The notes under the pieces: generated by a model
What the model was told of the DNA's origin: nothing
Database searches by the model: none
Seen by the model: only the letters and a program-made list of their open reading frames with translations
Program-made: the position numbers and the translations under genes
In this document: positions 19,435 through 26,541 of the stretch, piece after piece
Numbering within the stretch: the stretch's first letter is position 1
Layout: every line of letters begins with the position of its first letter
Assembly (NCBI GenBank): GCA_018268695.1
Contig: JAFDWD010000548.1
Location: forward strand, 1-31,757
Length of the DNA: 31,757 bases
Direction: 5' to 3'
DNA from: Actinomycetota bacterium
GTDB taxonomy: Bacteria; Actinomycetota; Thermoleophilia; Solirubrobacterales; 70-9

Positions 19435-21165
19435 CTATTCGGCGGCGGCCTGCTTTTCGTGGCCTTTGGCTTTGCCGTTGCCGGATGCCGCCGCGGCAGG
19501 TTCGCCGGCCGAGACCGTCGTCGGCGACACCGGAGGCACTTCGGCCACTTCCGCAGGCAGCGTCGCTTCTTCGGCGGAGGTCGGTTCGGTGACGGCGGCG
19601 GATCCGGAACCTTCTCCCGCCGAGCCGGAAGGGCCCTTGGCCTGGGCCGGATGTTCGGGATGTTCGGGATGTTCGGGATGTTCCGGATGTTCGGGATGTT
19701 CCGGGTGTTCGGCGGCGCCCGAGGATCCTCGCTGTGCGCTCGATCCGGGGCTCGCGGGACGCCCCGCGCCTTCCGGCGCCACGGCTTCTTCACTCGTGGC
19801 GTGGCCCGCGACTTCGGGTGCCGCTCCGTTCACCTGGTCGTGTTCCCCGGACACCGGCATCCGGTCCCCCGTCGTTTCCGAAGGCCCGGCATCGGCCGCG
19901 GCTCGGAGGGCCGGTTCGGGTGCCGCTCCCTCCCGGGCTTCGGGATGCGGGCTGCTCGCGGAATTCGGGACGCGCTCGCGGAGCGCCCGGCCGACCGGGC
20001 TCACCCTGACGAAGGCCGTCGTCGCCTGAGGAGCGACGCCTTCCCGGCTCGTCGCATCGCCAAGGGGCGCACCCGACCCGCGGACCTCGCGGGCGGCGGG
20101 GCTGTCCCTGGGCTCGGCCAGCCGTCCGACGACGCGAGTCCCGCCACCGGCACCGGCTGAAAACAGGGCTCCATGATCGGCCGCGACGCCGCCGACCGCC
20201 AGCAGCGCCAGCAATCCGACGCCGGCCTTGACAAGGGCGGAAGTCCCCACCGATCCGGTGAGCGCCCCGGTGCCGACCGCGACCCCGGTGCCGCCGCCTG
20301 CCCCGAGGGCACCTCCGGTGCCCGCCGTGGAGCCGCCCAACACGCCCTTCAGCATTCCCGCCGCGGTGAGCGCGGGCAACGGCGCGATCGAGGCCAGCGC
20401 CCGCTTGCGCTCCTGCATCTCGCCCTGGAAGTGCCGACAGAGGACACAGTCGCGCAGGTGGGCGCGAACCTTCCGGTGCCGCACCCGTCCGTCGACGTCG
20501 GAGAGCTCGCGCATCGCCTCGGCGCAGGCCATGGCCCGTCCCGACTCCATCTGACCGAGGCCGCGCCGCGCCTCGTAGAGCGCCTGCCGCACGGCCCCCG
20601 GCGAGATCTCGAGCACCGTACCGATCTCGCCGATGTCGAACCCGTTCAGCTCGCGCATCACCAGGGTCGCTCGCTGGCGCTCGGGCAGGTCGGCGATGTC
20701 GGCGAGCAGCGTCCTCAGCCGCGCTCCTTGCTCGACCCGCTCCTCCGTGCCGGGCCCGACCCTCTCGGCGTCCAGATCGAGTCGCTCGACCCTCCGCTCT
20801 CGGCGCCGAAGTTCGATCGCCTCGTTGTGGGCGATCCGGTAGAGCCAGGGCCGGAGCTGCATCTCGCGCTGCTCGCCCGGCAGCGCCCGCATGGCCTTCA
20901 CCATCGTGTTCTGCACGGCGTCCTGAGCATCCTGCGGCTCGCGCAGGATGGCGACGCAGAAGCGGTAGAGCTCACCCTGGAAGCGGCTGAAGATCGCGGC
21001 GAAGGCCTCCGGGTCGCCGCCGGCCGCGCGCTTCGCCAAACGCTGATCGGAAGCGGACGAACGACTCGGCTTCGACACCCGGAACCGTGACATCTCCGCG
21101 AAGGTACCTGGAAAGGCTTCCCTGCCCAAACCCCGGCTCCCGGACGCTGGTCCATCCGTCCGCAT
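19435..21165 (-). CDS. ECF sigma factor fused to zinc-finger-like, membrane and tail domains
   Basis: 576 aa; ATG start with a good GGGAGG ribosome site 9 bases upstream (an internal Met at residue 25 is possible). Seen: sigma region 2 at about 45-120 (FCVAILREPQDAQDAVQNT, RPWLYRIAHNEAIE). Region 4 lies at about 165-215 (LPERQRATLVMRELNGFD, ISPGAVRQALYEARRGL). A zinc-finger-like segment near 238 follows (HRKVRAHLRDCVLCRHF), similar to anti-sigma zf-HC2 domains. One membrane helix near 322 (ALVKAGVGLLALLAVGGVAA) is followed by a Pro/Glu/Ala/Ser-rich tail containing (EHP)7. Inference: a membrane-tethered sigma factor with its own inhibitory module, needing release by proteolysis or a conformational signal. 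It faces the epimerase gene end-to-end with a 5-base gap. Confidence 0.85.
   Translation of the reverse strand: MRTDGPASGSRGLGREAFPGTFAEMSRFRVSKPSRSSASDQRLAKRAAGGDPEAFAAIFSRFQGELYRFCVAILREPQDAQDAVQNTMVKAMRALPGEQREMQLRPWLYRIAHNEAIELRRRERRVERLDLDAERVGPGTEERVEQGARLRTLLADIADLPERQRATLVMRELNGFDIGEIGTVLEISPGAVRQALYEARRGLGQMESGRAMACAEAMRELSDVDGRVRHRKVRAHLRDCVLCRHFQGEMQERKRALASIAPLPALTAAGMLKGVLGGSTAGTGGALGAGGGTGVAVGTGALTGSVGTSALVKAGVGLLALLAVGGVAADHGALFSAGAGGGTRVVGRLAEPRDSPAAREVRGSGAPLGDATSREGVAPQATTAFVRVSPVGRALRERVPNSASSPHPEAREGAAPEPALRAAADAGPSETTGDRMPVSGEHDQVNGAAPEVAGHATSEEAVAPEGAGRPASPGSSAQRGSSGAAEHPEHPEHPEHPEHPEHPEHPAQAKGPSGSAGEGSGSAAVTEPTSAEEATLPAEVAEVPPVSPTTVSAGEPAAAASGNGKAKGHEKQAAAE
19649..19711 (-). 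repeat. 9-bp tandem repeat encoding (EHP)7
   Basis: Seven direct copies of GGATGTTCG (some GGATGTTCC or GGGTGTTCG) inside the sigma-factor tail, read on the other strand as Glu-His-Pro seven times, about residues 485-505. Copies are nearly identical at DNA level, so the array has probably expanded by slippage recently. The His spacing might bind metal; this is speculation. Confidence 0.9.
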
Positions 21166-21197
21166 GACAAACGACCTCCCGCCCCCGTTGCATCCAT

Positions 21198-21416
21198 GTG
21201 ACCCTGGCGGGCAGCATCATCTTGATCGCGATCGGCGCGACCCTGCGCTTCGCCGACTTCACGGTGGGAGGCCTGGACCTCCCGACGATCGGCCTCGCCC
21301 TGATCATCGTCGGCTGCATCGGACTGCTGCTCGGCATCTGGCAGTGGACGCTGTGGTCCCGCGGCTCCCGTCGCGAAGAAGCGAACTCGGACGCGCCGCA
21401 CCCGCGACGTCCATGA
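21198..21416 (+). CDS. DUF6458-like small membrane protein
   Basis: 72 aa from GTG. Seen: TLAGSIILIAIGATLRFA, then VGGLDLPTIGLALIIVGCIG and LLLGIWQWTLWSR: two membrane helices separated by a conserved VxGLDLxTIG turn, followed by a short charged tail. Known: this pattern fits the DUF6458 family of small actinobacterial membrane proteins, function unknown. It starts 32 bp from the divergent sigma factor, so each promoter must overlap the other gene's leader. No strong Shine-Dalgarno is visible. Confidence 0.7.
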   Translation: MTLAGSIILIAIGATLRFADFTVGGLDLPTIGLALIIVGCIGLLLGIWQWTLWSRGSRREEANSDAPHPRRP

Positions 21417-21441
21417 CAAAGACGGCCGGCCGCGTCCGCTC

Positions 21442-21666
21442 ATGCCAAGGACCTTTCACTTCGAATTCTCAGGCCAGACCGGTTGGGAACCAATCGGGGC
21501 AGGAATCGGCGTGGGCGACGACCCAGTAGTCGAAGCGCTCGAGGAAGTTCGGCAACTTTCAGGGGGAACGCTGCCCCCCGGGATCTACCGGGTGATCGAG
21601 GCGCGCTCCGGGGACCCGCGTTGGAAGACATTTCGAATGGACTCGATCGGTCGGGTCCGCTGGTGA
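21442..21666 (+). CDS. Hypothetical small protein
   Basis: 74 aa from ATG, 25 bp after the DUF6458-like gene. No family recognised. Seen: MPRTFHFEFSGQTGWEPIG at the start, an acidic middle (DDPVVEALEEVRQL) and a C-terminal LPPGIYRVIEARSGDPRWK followed by a basic end. The balanced composition and position just after another small gene favour a real gene, but there is no coupling or ribosome site that proves it. Soluble, no Cys pairs. Confidence 0.45.
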   Translation: MPRTFHFEFSGQTGWEPIGAGIGVGDDPVVEALEEVRQLSGGTLPPGIYRVIEARSGDPRWKTFRMDSIGRVRW

Positions 21667-21764
21667 CTCACGACCGCGGACGACAAGGCAAAGTCCACGG
21701 CTTCCGCGCGGAACGGTCAGACCCCCTATCGCGTGCCGGCTACCCGGCAAGCTCGTCGCTCTTT

Positions 21765-21811
21765 CCTCAAAATATTGAGGTTTAAGTGCCTTAATCCTTG
21801 ATATTCTGAGG
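21765..21811 (+). promoter_or_regulatory. hipBA operator pair
   Basis: CCTCAAAATATTGAGG (21765-21780) has perfect 6-bp arms around a 4-bp centre. CCTTGATATTCTGAGG (21796-21811) is a weaker version; read on the other strand it matches the first copy at 13 of 16 bases. Centres are 31 bp apart, about three helical turns, placing both on one face of the DNA. The second copy ends 2 bp before the hipB ATG, so binding there would block the promoter or ribosome. This fits HipB autoregulation. Promoter boxes inside are not clear. Confidence 0.6.
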
Positions 21812-21813
21812 AT

Positions 21814-22137
21814 ATGCCCATTTCCTACTCTCCCGCGACCAAAGAGGGTGCACGGTTGCTCGGCGCCCGGATCCGGCTGGGCCGCAAGGAACGCCGCTGG
21901 ACCGTCGGCTCGCTGGCCGAGCGGGTCGGGGTCAGCGAAGGCACGCTGAGCAAGATCGAGGAGGGCAACCTGAGCGTCAGCCTCGGTGCCGCGCTCGAGG
22001 CCGCCGTCTTGGTCGGCATCCCCCTGTTCGACCAGGATCCGGAGCGTCGTAGCCTGGAGAAAGGTCGGGTCGAGGACCGCCTGGCTGTCTTCCCGGACCG
22101 GGTCCGCGAGCCCCGCCGCCTGAACAATGACTTCTGA
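21814..22137 (+). CDS. hipB: HipB-like XRE-family antitoxin
   Basis: 107 aa, ATG directly after the second operator-like repeat. Seen: a helix-turn-helix at about residues 15-75 (GARIRLGRKERRWTVGSLAE, RVGVSEGTLSKIEEGNLSVS, ALEAAVLVGIPLF) and a basic, flexible C-terminal tail (RVREPRRLNNDF). Known: HipB binds DNA as a dimer, represses its operon and neutralises HipA. It overlaps hipA by 11 bp. The orientation, overlap and partner make the assignment secure even though XRE proteins in general are diverse. Confidence 0.85.
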   Translation: MPISYSPATKEGARLLGARIRLGRKERRWTVGSLAERVGVSEGTLSKIEEGNLSVSLGAALEAAVLVGIPLFDQDPERRSLEKGRVEDRLAVFPDRVREPRRLNNDF

Positions 22138-23380
22138 GCCGCAACCACAGGAGGCCTTTGTCTGGGTCTGGCTACCAGCCGCGGAGGAGCCCGTGGTCGC
22201 CGGGCGCCTCGATGCAGTCGGTCCGATCTTCAACTTCACCTACGCGCGAAGCTACCTCGAACGCGACGACCGGATCTCCCTCTACGAGCCCGAGCTGCCA
22301 CTGGTCGAAAGGGTGATTCCGCCGCGGGCGGGAGCGATCGCGGGCTGCATCGCCGATGCCGGGCCCGACGCCTGGGGGCAGCGGGTGATCCTGAACCACC
22401 GGGTCGGGCGGGACGCCGAGGACACCGCCGACCTCGGCTACCTGACCTACCTGCTCGATTCCGGCTCCGACCGCATCGGCGCGCTCGACTTCCAGACCTC
22501 CCCCGACACCTACGTCCCACGCAACAAAGGTGAGGCCACGCTCGCCGAGCTGAACCTACTCGCGGAGTCGGCCGAGCGGGTCGAAGAGGGCGTGCCGCTC
22601 ACCGAGGCCCTGGACGAAGCACTGCTGCACGGCAGCTCCGTCGGCGGCGCCCGGCCGAAGGCACTGCTCCGCGACGGGCCTCGGCGGCTGATCGCGAAGT
22701 TCAGCTCGAGTACCGACAAATACGCGGTGGTCAAAGGCGAGTTCGTGGCGATGGAGCTCGCCCGTCGAGCGGGTCTCGAGGTCGCCAAGGTCGAACTCAC
22801 CAAGGCCCTCGGCCGCGACGCGCTTTTGATCGAGCGCTTCGACCGCCCGCCCACCGGCGGCCGGCGGGCGCTGATCTCTGCGCTGACGATGTTGGGGCTG
22901 GAACCGATGACCGCCCGCTACGCAAGCTACGCCGAGCTCGCCGTCCTGATCCGGGCGGGCTTCACCGAGCCGACCGTGACCTTGCGCGAGCTCTTCGCCC
23001 GTATCACCTTCAACATCCTCGTCGGTAACACCGACGACCACGCACGCAACCACGCCGCCTTCTGGGACGGCTTCGAACTGACCCTCACCCCCGCCTACGA
23101 CATCTGCCCGCAGCTTCGGAGCGGTGGTGAGACCGCACAGGACATGGCGATCGGGGTCGACGGATGGAAGATGAGCCAGGTTGCCGGCTGCGTCGAGCGC
23201 GCCGGGATCTACAGGCTCACGGAGGCGGAGGCACGGGCGATCGTCGACTACCAGATCGAGGTGATCGAATCGGCGTGGGACGAGGTCTGCGATCTCGCGG
23301 AGATGACGCGGGTCGACCGCGAGGGCTTCTGGCGCCGCCAGTTCCTCAACCCCTACTCCCTCGAGGGCTACCGGCACTAG
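22127..23380 (+). CDS. hipA: HipA-like serine/threonine kinase toxin
   Basis: 417 aa (E. coli HipA is 440). Seen: an N-terminal subdomain (VVAGRLDAVGPIFNFTYAR, ERVIPPRAGAIAGCIADAGP, DAWGQRVI) typical of HipA; the Gly-rich SSVGGARPKALL loop; LIAKFSSSTDKYAVVKGEFV with the ATP-binding Lys; the catalytic loop NILVGNTDDHARNHAAFW near residue 296; and LTPAYDICPQLR, the metal-binding Asp. Known: HipA phosphorylates an aminoacyl-tRNA synthetase (GltX in E. coli), halting translation. All key residues look intact, so an active toxin is likely. It is the last gene before the island's left repeat, 61 bp away. Confidence 0.92.
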   Translation: MTSEPQPQEAFVWVWLPAAEEPVVAGRLDAVGPIFNFTYARSYLERDDRISLYEPELPLVERVIPPRAGAIAGCIADAGPDAWGQRVILNHRVGRDAEDTADLGYLTYLLDSGSDRIGALDFQTSPDTYVPRNKGEATLAELNLLAESAERVEEGVPLTEALDEALLHGSSVGGARPKALLRDGPRRLIAKFSSSTDKYAVVKGEFVAMELARRAGLEVAKVELTKALGRDALLIERFDRPPTGGRRALISALTMLGLEPMTARYASYAELAVLIRAGFTEPTVTLRELFARITFNILVGNTDDHARNHAAFWDGFELTLTPAYDICPQLRSGGETAQDMAIGVDGWKMSQVAGCVERAGIYRLTEAEARAIVDYQIEVIESAWDEVCDLAEMTRVDREGFWRRQFLNPYSLEGYRH

Positions 23381-23441
23381 ACCGTCTGCACTGCGCCGAT
23401 CGTCTCACCGAGGCGCGGAAGGCGGCGGCCGGAGGAGAAAG

Positions 23442-23483
23442 AAGCGGCGACGGGGGTCGAACCCGCTACCTCAAGCTTGGGAA
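23442..23483 (-). repeat. att-like left repeat (displaced 3' half of tRNA-Gly)
   Basis: 42 nt matching the tRNA-Gly(CCC) gene from anticodon loop to discriminator base, without any 5' half beyond it. Differences from the intact tRNA are one deleted G in the acceptor stem and a G-to-T in the T-stem region, so it could not fold as a tRNA. Interpreted as the original host 3' end displaced by insertion. Confidence 0.75.
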
Positions 23484-23884
23484 TATTGATCCGAGGCCGA
23501 GCACCATCCGCACTCTGATGCGCTATGGCTGCAATACCTCCTTTTCGAGATGACACAAAGGGACAGTGGTGGACCCAAATGGCCAGATTTTGTTCCTACC
23601 GGGGTTCCTACCTGGCGCACCTGTTCTCGAGTCGGCCGCGGGCAACTCCGCCGGCATCAGCCGCCCGACGCTCGTCCGGAGCGGTCGAGACTGCACGGCA
23701 AGATTGGACGGCTCCGACAGGGTCGAGTAGGTCAGCGCGCGGCGCCAGCGGTCTGCGCTGAAGCGCAATGAATAGCGTGGGCGGGCTATGAACGATATGT
23801 GCGACCAAGTGACGCTACCGCGAGCGACATGATGCTGGACCAATGATCCGATCGTTCCGCCAAACGCGCCAGCGGATTTGACGG
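23484..23884. other. Gene-free left end of the island
   Basis: No convincing gene. Short frames on both strands (for example minus 23523-23843, ending WPFGSTTVPLCHLEKEVLQP) have no recognisable domain and may be decayed remnants. Two direct copies of TTCCTACC at 23593-23600 and 23605-23612 lie about 110 bp inside the left repeat; a third copy is at 31058-31065, about 48 bp inside the right one. They might be integrase arm-type sites, but an 8-mer can recur by chance. Confidence 0.4.
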
Positions 23885-24856
23885 TCAGCCGTCTATCGGG
23901 TCAATCGAGCGCCCGAGCTGCCAGCCGCCGGTCGTCTCGACCAGCGCCGGGCAGCTTGACAGGATGAGCGGGAGTTGGTCGGGATCGACCGAAGCTCCTA
24001 GCTCCGCCGCCAGTACCTCCAAAGCGACGGGCTCGCGCCTGCGCGCAAGAGCGAAGACAACGGCGCGTTGGGGTCCGTTGCCGCTGCCCGACACCAGACG
24101 GGCCGCGATCTGGCTGCTGGCTTCATTGCGCGTTTTGACGATAAAGGCAAGACCGCGCAGGAGATGAAGCCCGATCGCCTTCGTGCGCTCCGCGCTCAGA
24201 CGAAGTCGCTCCGGCCCAAACGGGCCGAATATGCCGACGCCCAGAAGAAGGATGGCGACGGCGAACTGTGGATAACGGCGGGCCAGCTTGGCCGCTTCGC
24301 TGATCGCCAGCGCCGTCAGCTCTGGCGTAATCCTGAAAGTTGCATCGACGCCAAGGAGGGTACGGCTCAACTCTGGAACCTCGCGCCAGCCATTGGAGGC
24401 AAGCCCTCGCGAAGTCAGGTGGACATCCTCGGAGAAGGCGAGGATCGGCCCCATCAATGCGACGGCGTCGGCGAAGGGCAGATCGTCGGCATCCTCGTCC
24501 GACAGGCCCTCGCGGCGCTCGTCGTCGAGCGCCACGACCGCATCGACAACGCGGACGTGTGGGCTGTAGTGATCCCACCATGCCGCTTCGACCGACTCAA
24601 CGGGGACCCGCGCCGCCGAAGCGATGCGGTGAAATTTGGCCGGAACCTCTTCGGCGACGTTCGTCGGGACGTAGAGGATGGCCGTGCCGGACTGAGCGGC
24701 GGACAGCAGGCGAGGCCGGTGCCCCTTGGAGAGGCCGTGCAACTCCTTGAAGAGAACGCTCGCGTCGAGTAGCTGAGGGAGCGGCAGGTCGATCCAGAGT
24801 TGCTCGATCGGAGCGCTCGCCACGCTGCTTCGCCGCTGCCCTTGGTAGTCCAGCAT
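23885..24856 (-). CDS. PIN-like ribonuclease-type protein with membrane segment
   Basis: 323 aa, ATG start, 86 bp after the helicase stop. Seen: LPQLLDASVLFKELHGLSKG places the first PIN Asp at residue 31. YVPTNVAEEVPAKFHRIA gives a possible second acidic site. DEDADDLPFADAVALMG then FSEDVHLTSRG near 120-148 give the later Asp residues. Residues about 200-216 (FAVAILLLGVGIFGPFG) form a likely membrane helix. The C-terminal third (AVVFALARRREPVALEVLAA) looks like a small winged helix. Known: PIN domains are metal-dependent RNases, often toxins or effectors. Inference: the effector of the adjacent helicase module; it could equally be an unrelated toxin. PIN assignment rests on motif pattern only. 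Confidence 0.6.
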   Translation of the reverse strand: MLDYQGQRRSSVASAPIEQLWIDLPLPQLLDASVLFKELHGLSKGHRPRLLSAAQSGTAILYVPTNVAEEVPAKFHRIASAARVPVESVEAAWWDHYSPHVRVVDAVVALDDERREGLSDEDADDLPFADAVALMGPILAFSEDVHLTSRGLASNGWREVPELSRTLLGVDATFRITPELTALAISEAAKLARRYPQFAVAILLLGVGIFGPFGPERLRLSAERTKAIGLHLLRGLAFIVKTRNEASSQIAARLVSGSGNGPQRAVVFALARRREPVALEVLAAELGASVDPDQLPLILSSCPALVETTGGWQLGRSIDPIDG

Positions 24857-24942
24857 CGGTAGAGGGTGACAAATCCGGCGGCATCAGTTCCAGTTGGTGA
24901 CGGCCTGCCTTGCACCCGCCTTCGCCACCATGTTCCTGCGTC

Positions 24943-26529
24943 TCATAGGAAAGCGCCGGGTGCTGGCGCTCCCGACCCTTGCCGGCGTGATTTCCCGAAT
25001 TTCCAGCCCTTGTCGTAGGCGTTGATCCGATCCCAGTTCCGACGGAATCGCTGTTCCACCTGGTCAATCAGACAGCCCTCCCGCGCAACTTCCCAGATGC
25101 CCTCGACCACGCCGACCCGGAAATCCGCCCGACGCCTTGGCTCGACGGTCTCGCTCAGGTCTTCTGCCTCTTTCAAGACCAAGAGCGCGACCATCGCCGC
25201 ATCGAATTTCTCCTGGTGAGATTTCGGCTGCATTTGTTCCATGAGATAGGCATAGCCATCCTTCCAATAGCTCCACTCCCCCTCGTACTTCATGCAGCCC
25301 GGGGCTTCTGGTGATGCGCCATCCATTCCATCCGAGGATTCGGCTTCCCAAACCTGCCCCGGCGGGAAGTCCTCTTCCGACAACGACCGATCCTGTTGTA
25401 GCTCCGGCGGGAATCTCCCTGCCGCCACGGTGTCCCAGAGTTCAATCAGGGACCGCATCGGGTCAAGCTCGGCGGCCAACTCGGGAAATGCCTCGTGGTC
25501 AAGGTCGATGGACCTGACCGAGTTCGTGAAGGACTCAAGCTGGTCGAGGTCGGAAAAGTATCGACCCGGCTTTCCCCAGGCATCACGCTCGATCGCCTCA
25601 AGAGTTCCGTGAAACCAATCGCCAAGGCCGAAACCATCCTCCCTATGGGCCTCGGCAACTCGGGAATGGCCGGTTCGGCGAACGAAGCGCTGTAGCGCCT
25701 CCAGCCCGAGGTTGTCGAGGCCCCTGTCCACCCTTCGTCTGTTCTCGATCGTTTGACGGGCTCGAGTTGGGGCGGGCCGCCCGAGCCGAATCTGAGTCTG
25801 CGGAGTCAGGCCGACTTCGTGTGCAACCCGAGCATTGAAAGCCGCCGCGAACTCGGCCCCCACCTCAGCCGGCGCGTCGAGATGAAGCCGCTTGAAGGCC
25901 GCCTCAAGGTGGCGTTCCTCTCCCAGCTCGAACCGGATGGCGTCCACTTCATCGGCAAAGCGCTCGTCCTGGTCGCGGAGCGCCGACAAGACCTCCCAAA
26001 CCGGCTCAAATGCTGAACTCCGCAGGGCTTGCGCCGCACTCTGATCCTGGGGAACGAATGCCGGGACGATCACGGTTGCGATCTTCCCGGCCTCACCATT
26101 CGTCCGTAGGGCGCGGCCGACTGCCTGGATGATTTCGGATCGGGAGCGCTTCGGGTCGATGATCGCCACGGCGTCGATGCTGGGCACGTCGACCCCCTCG
26201 GCCAAGCACCGGACATTGGAGATCAAGGCCGATTCGTCGTCTCCAAGGTTGTCCAGTCGGCCAAGGACAGACTCTCTCTGGGCTGCCGACATCTTCCCCT
26301 CCACATGGCGCGCGACCAGTGCCCCGGTCGGGGCGTCTTCCTCAAGCCAATTCGCCACACCTGGGAGGCGACGTGCGAAATCCGCGGCGCGATTCACGCG
26401 ATTGTGGAACGTGAGAACCCGGCGCAGTGCGAAGCGACGCATCGCACGAAGGACGACGACCTGAGTAGCCAGAGAAGCCGCATCGGTGACGTGAGAGTCG
26501 CCGATGGACACGAGCCCACGGCGACGCAC
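24943..26529 (-). CDS. C-terminal half of broken nuclease-helicase
   Basis: 528 codons from a nominal GTG, but the frame is continuous with 26539-27828 through one TAG, so this is best read as the second half of one gene. Seen: RVLTFHNRVNRAADFARRL (helicase domain 2), LISNVRCLAEGVDVPSIDAV (motif V region) and RSEIIQAVGRALRTNGEAGK (motif VI, arginine finger). A long alpha-helical helicase-associated C-terminus with two WFHGTLEAIE/YWKDGYAYLMEQ stretches rich in Trp follows. Without the first half it has no Walker A or DEAH box and could not hydrolyse ATP. No ribosome site is visible before its GTG. It is expressed only if readthrough, reinitiation or recoding occurs. Confidence 0.75.
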   Translation of the reverse strand: MRRRGLVSIGDSHVTDAASLATQVVVLRAMRRFALRRVLTFHNRVNRAADFARRLPGVANWLEEDAPTGALVARHVEGKMSAAQRESVLGRLDNLGDDESALISNVRCLAEGVDVPSIDAVAIIDPKRSRSEIIQAVGRALRTNGEAGKIATVIVPAFVPQDQSAAQALRSSAFEPVWEVLSALRDQDERFADEVDAIRFELGEERHLEAAFKRLHLDAPAEVGAEFAAAFNARVAHEVGLTPQTQIRLGRPAPTRARQTIENRRRVDRGLDNLGLEALQRFVRRTGHSRVAEAHREDGFGLGDWFHGTLEAIERDAWGKPGRYFSDLDQLESFTNSVRSIDLDHEAFPELAAELDPMRSLIELWDTVAAGRFPPELQQDRSLSEEDFPPGQVWEAESSDGMDGASPEAPGCMKYEGEWSYWKDGYAYLMEQMQPKSHQEKFDAAMVALLVLKEAEDLSETVEPRRRADFRVGVVEGIWEVAREGCLIDQVEQRFRRNWDRINAYDKGWKFGKSRRQGSGAPAPGAFL

Positions 26530-26538
26530 CAGATCAAG

Positions 26539-26541
26539 CTA
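26539..26541 (-). other. In-frame amber stop inside the nuclease-helicase
   Basis: Minus-strand frame reads V-T-D-A-A-TAG-L-D-L-V-R-R-R-G-L-V with no shift. The stop sits between the two helicase domains. One base change from CAG or TAC/TAT would restore a 961-aa protein. Either a disabling mutation, a sequencing error, or a recoded codon. Confidence 0.85.

Noticed and set aside
19649..19711. CRISPR-like short repeat array
   Set aside because: Units are 9 bp, contiguous without spacers, and in frame inside a coding region.
23442..23483. A second tRNA-Gly gene
   Set aside because: Only the 3' half is present and has a deletion in the acceptor stem; it cannot fold.
23523..23843. Minus-strand 106-codon frame as an integrase remnant
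   Set aside because: No catalytic Arg/His/Tyr pattern of a tyrosine integrase and no serine-integrase motif could be found.
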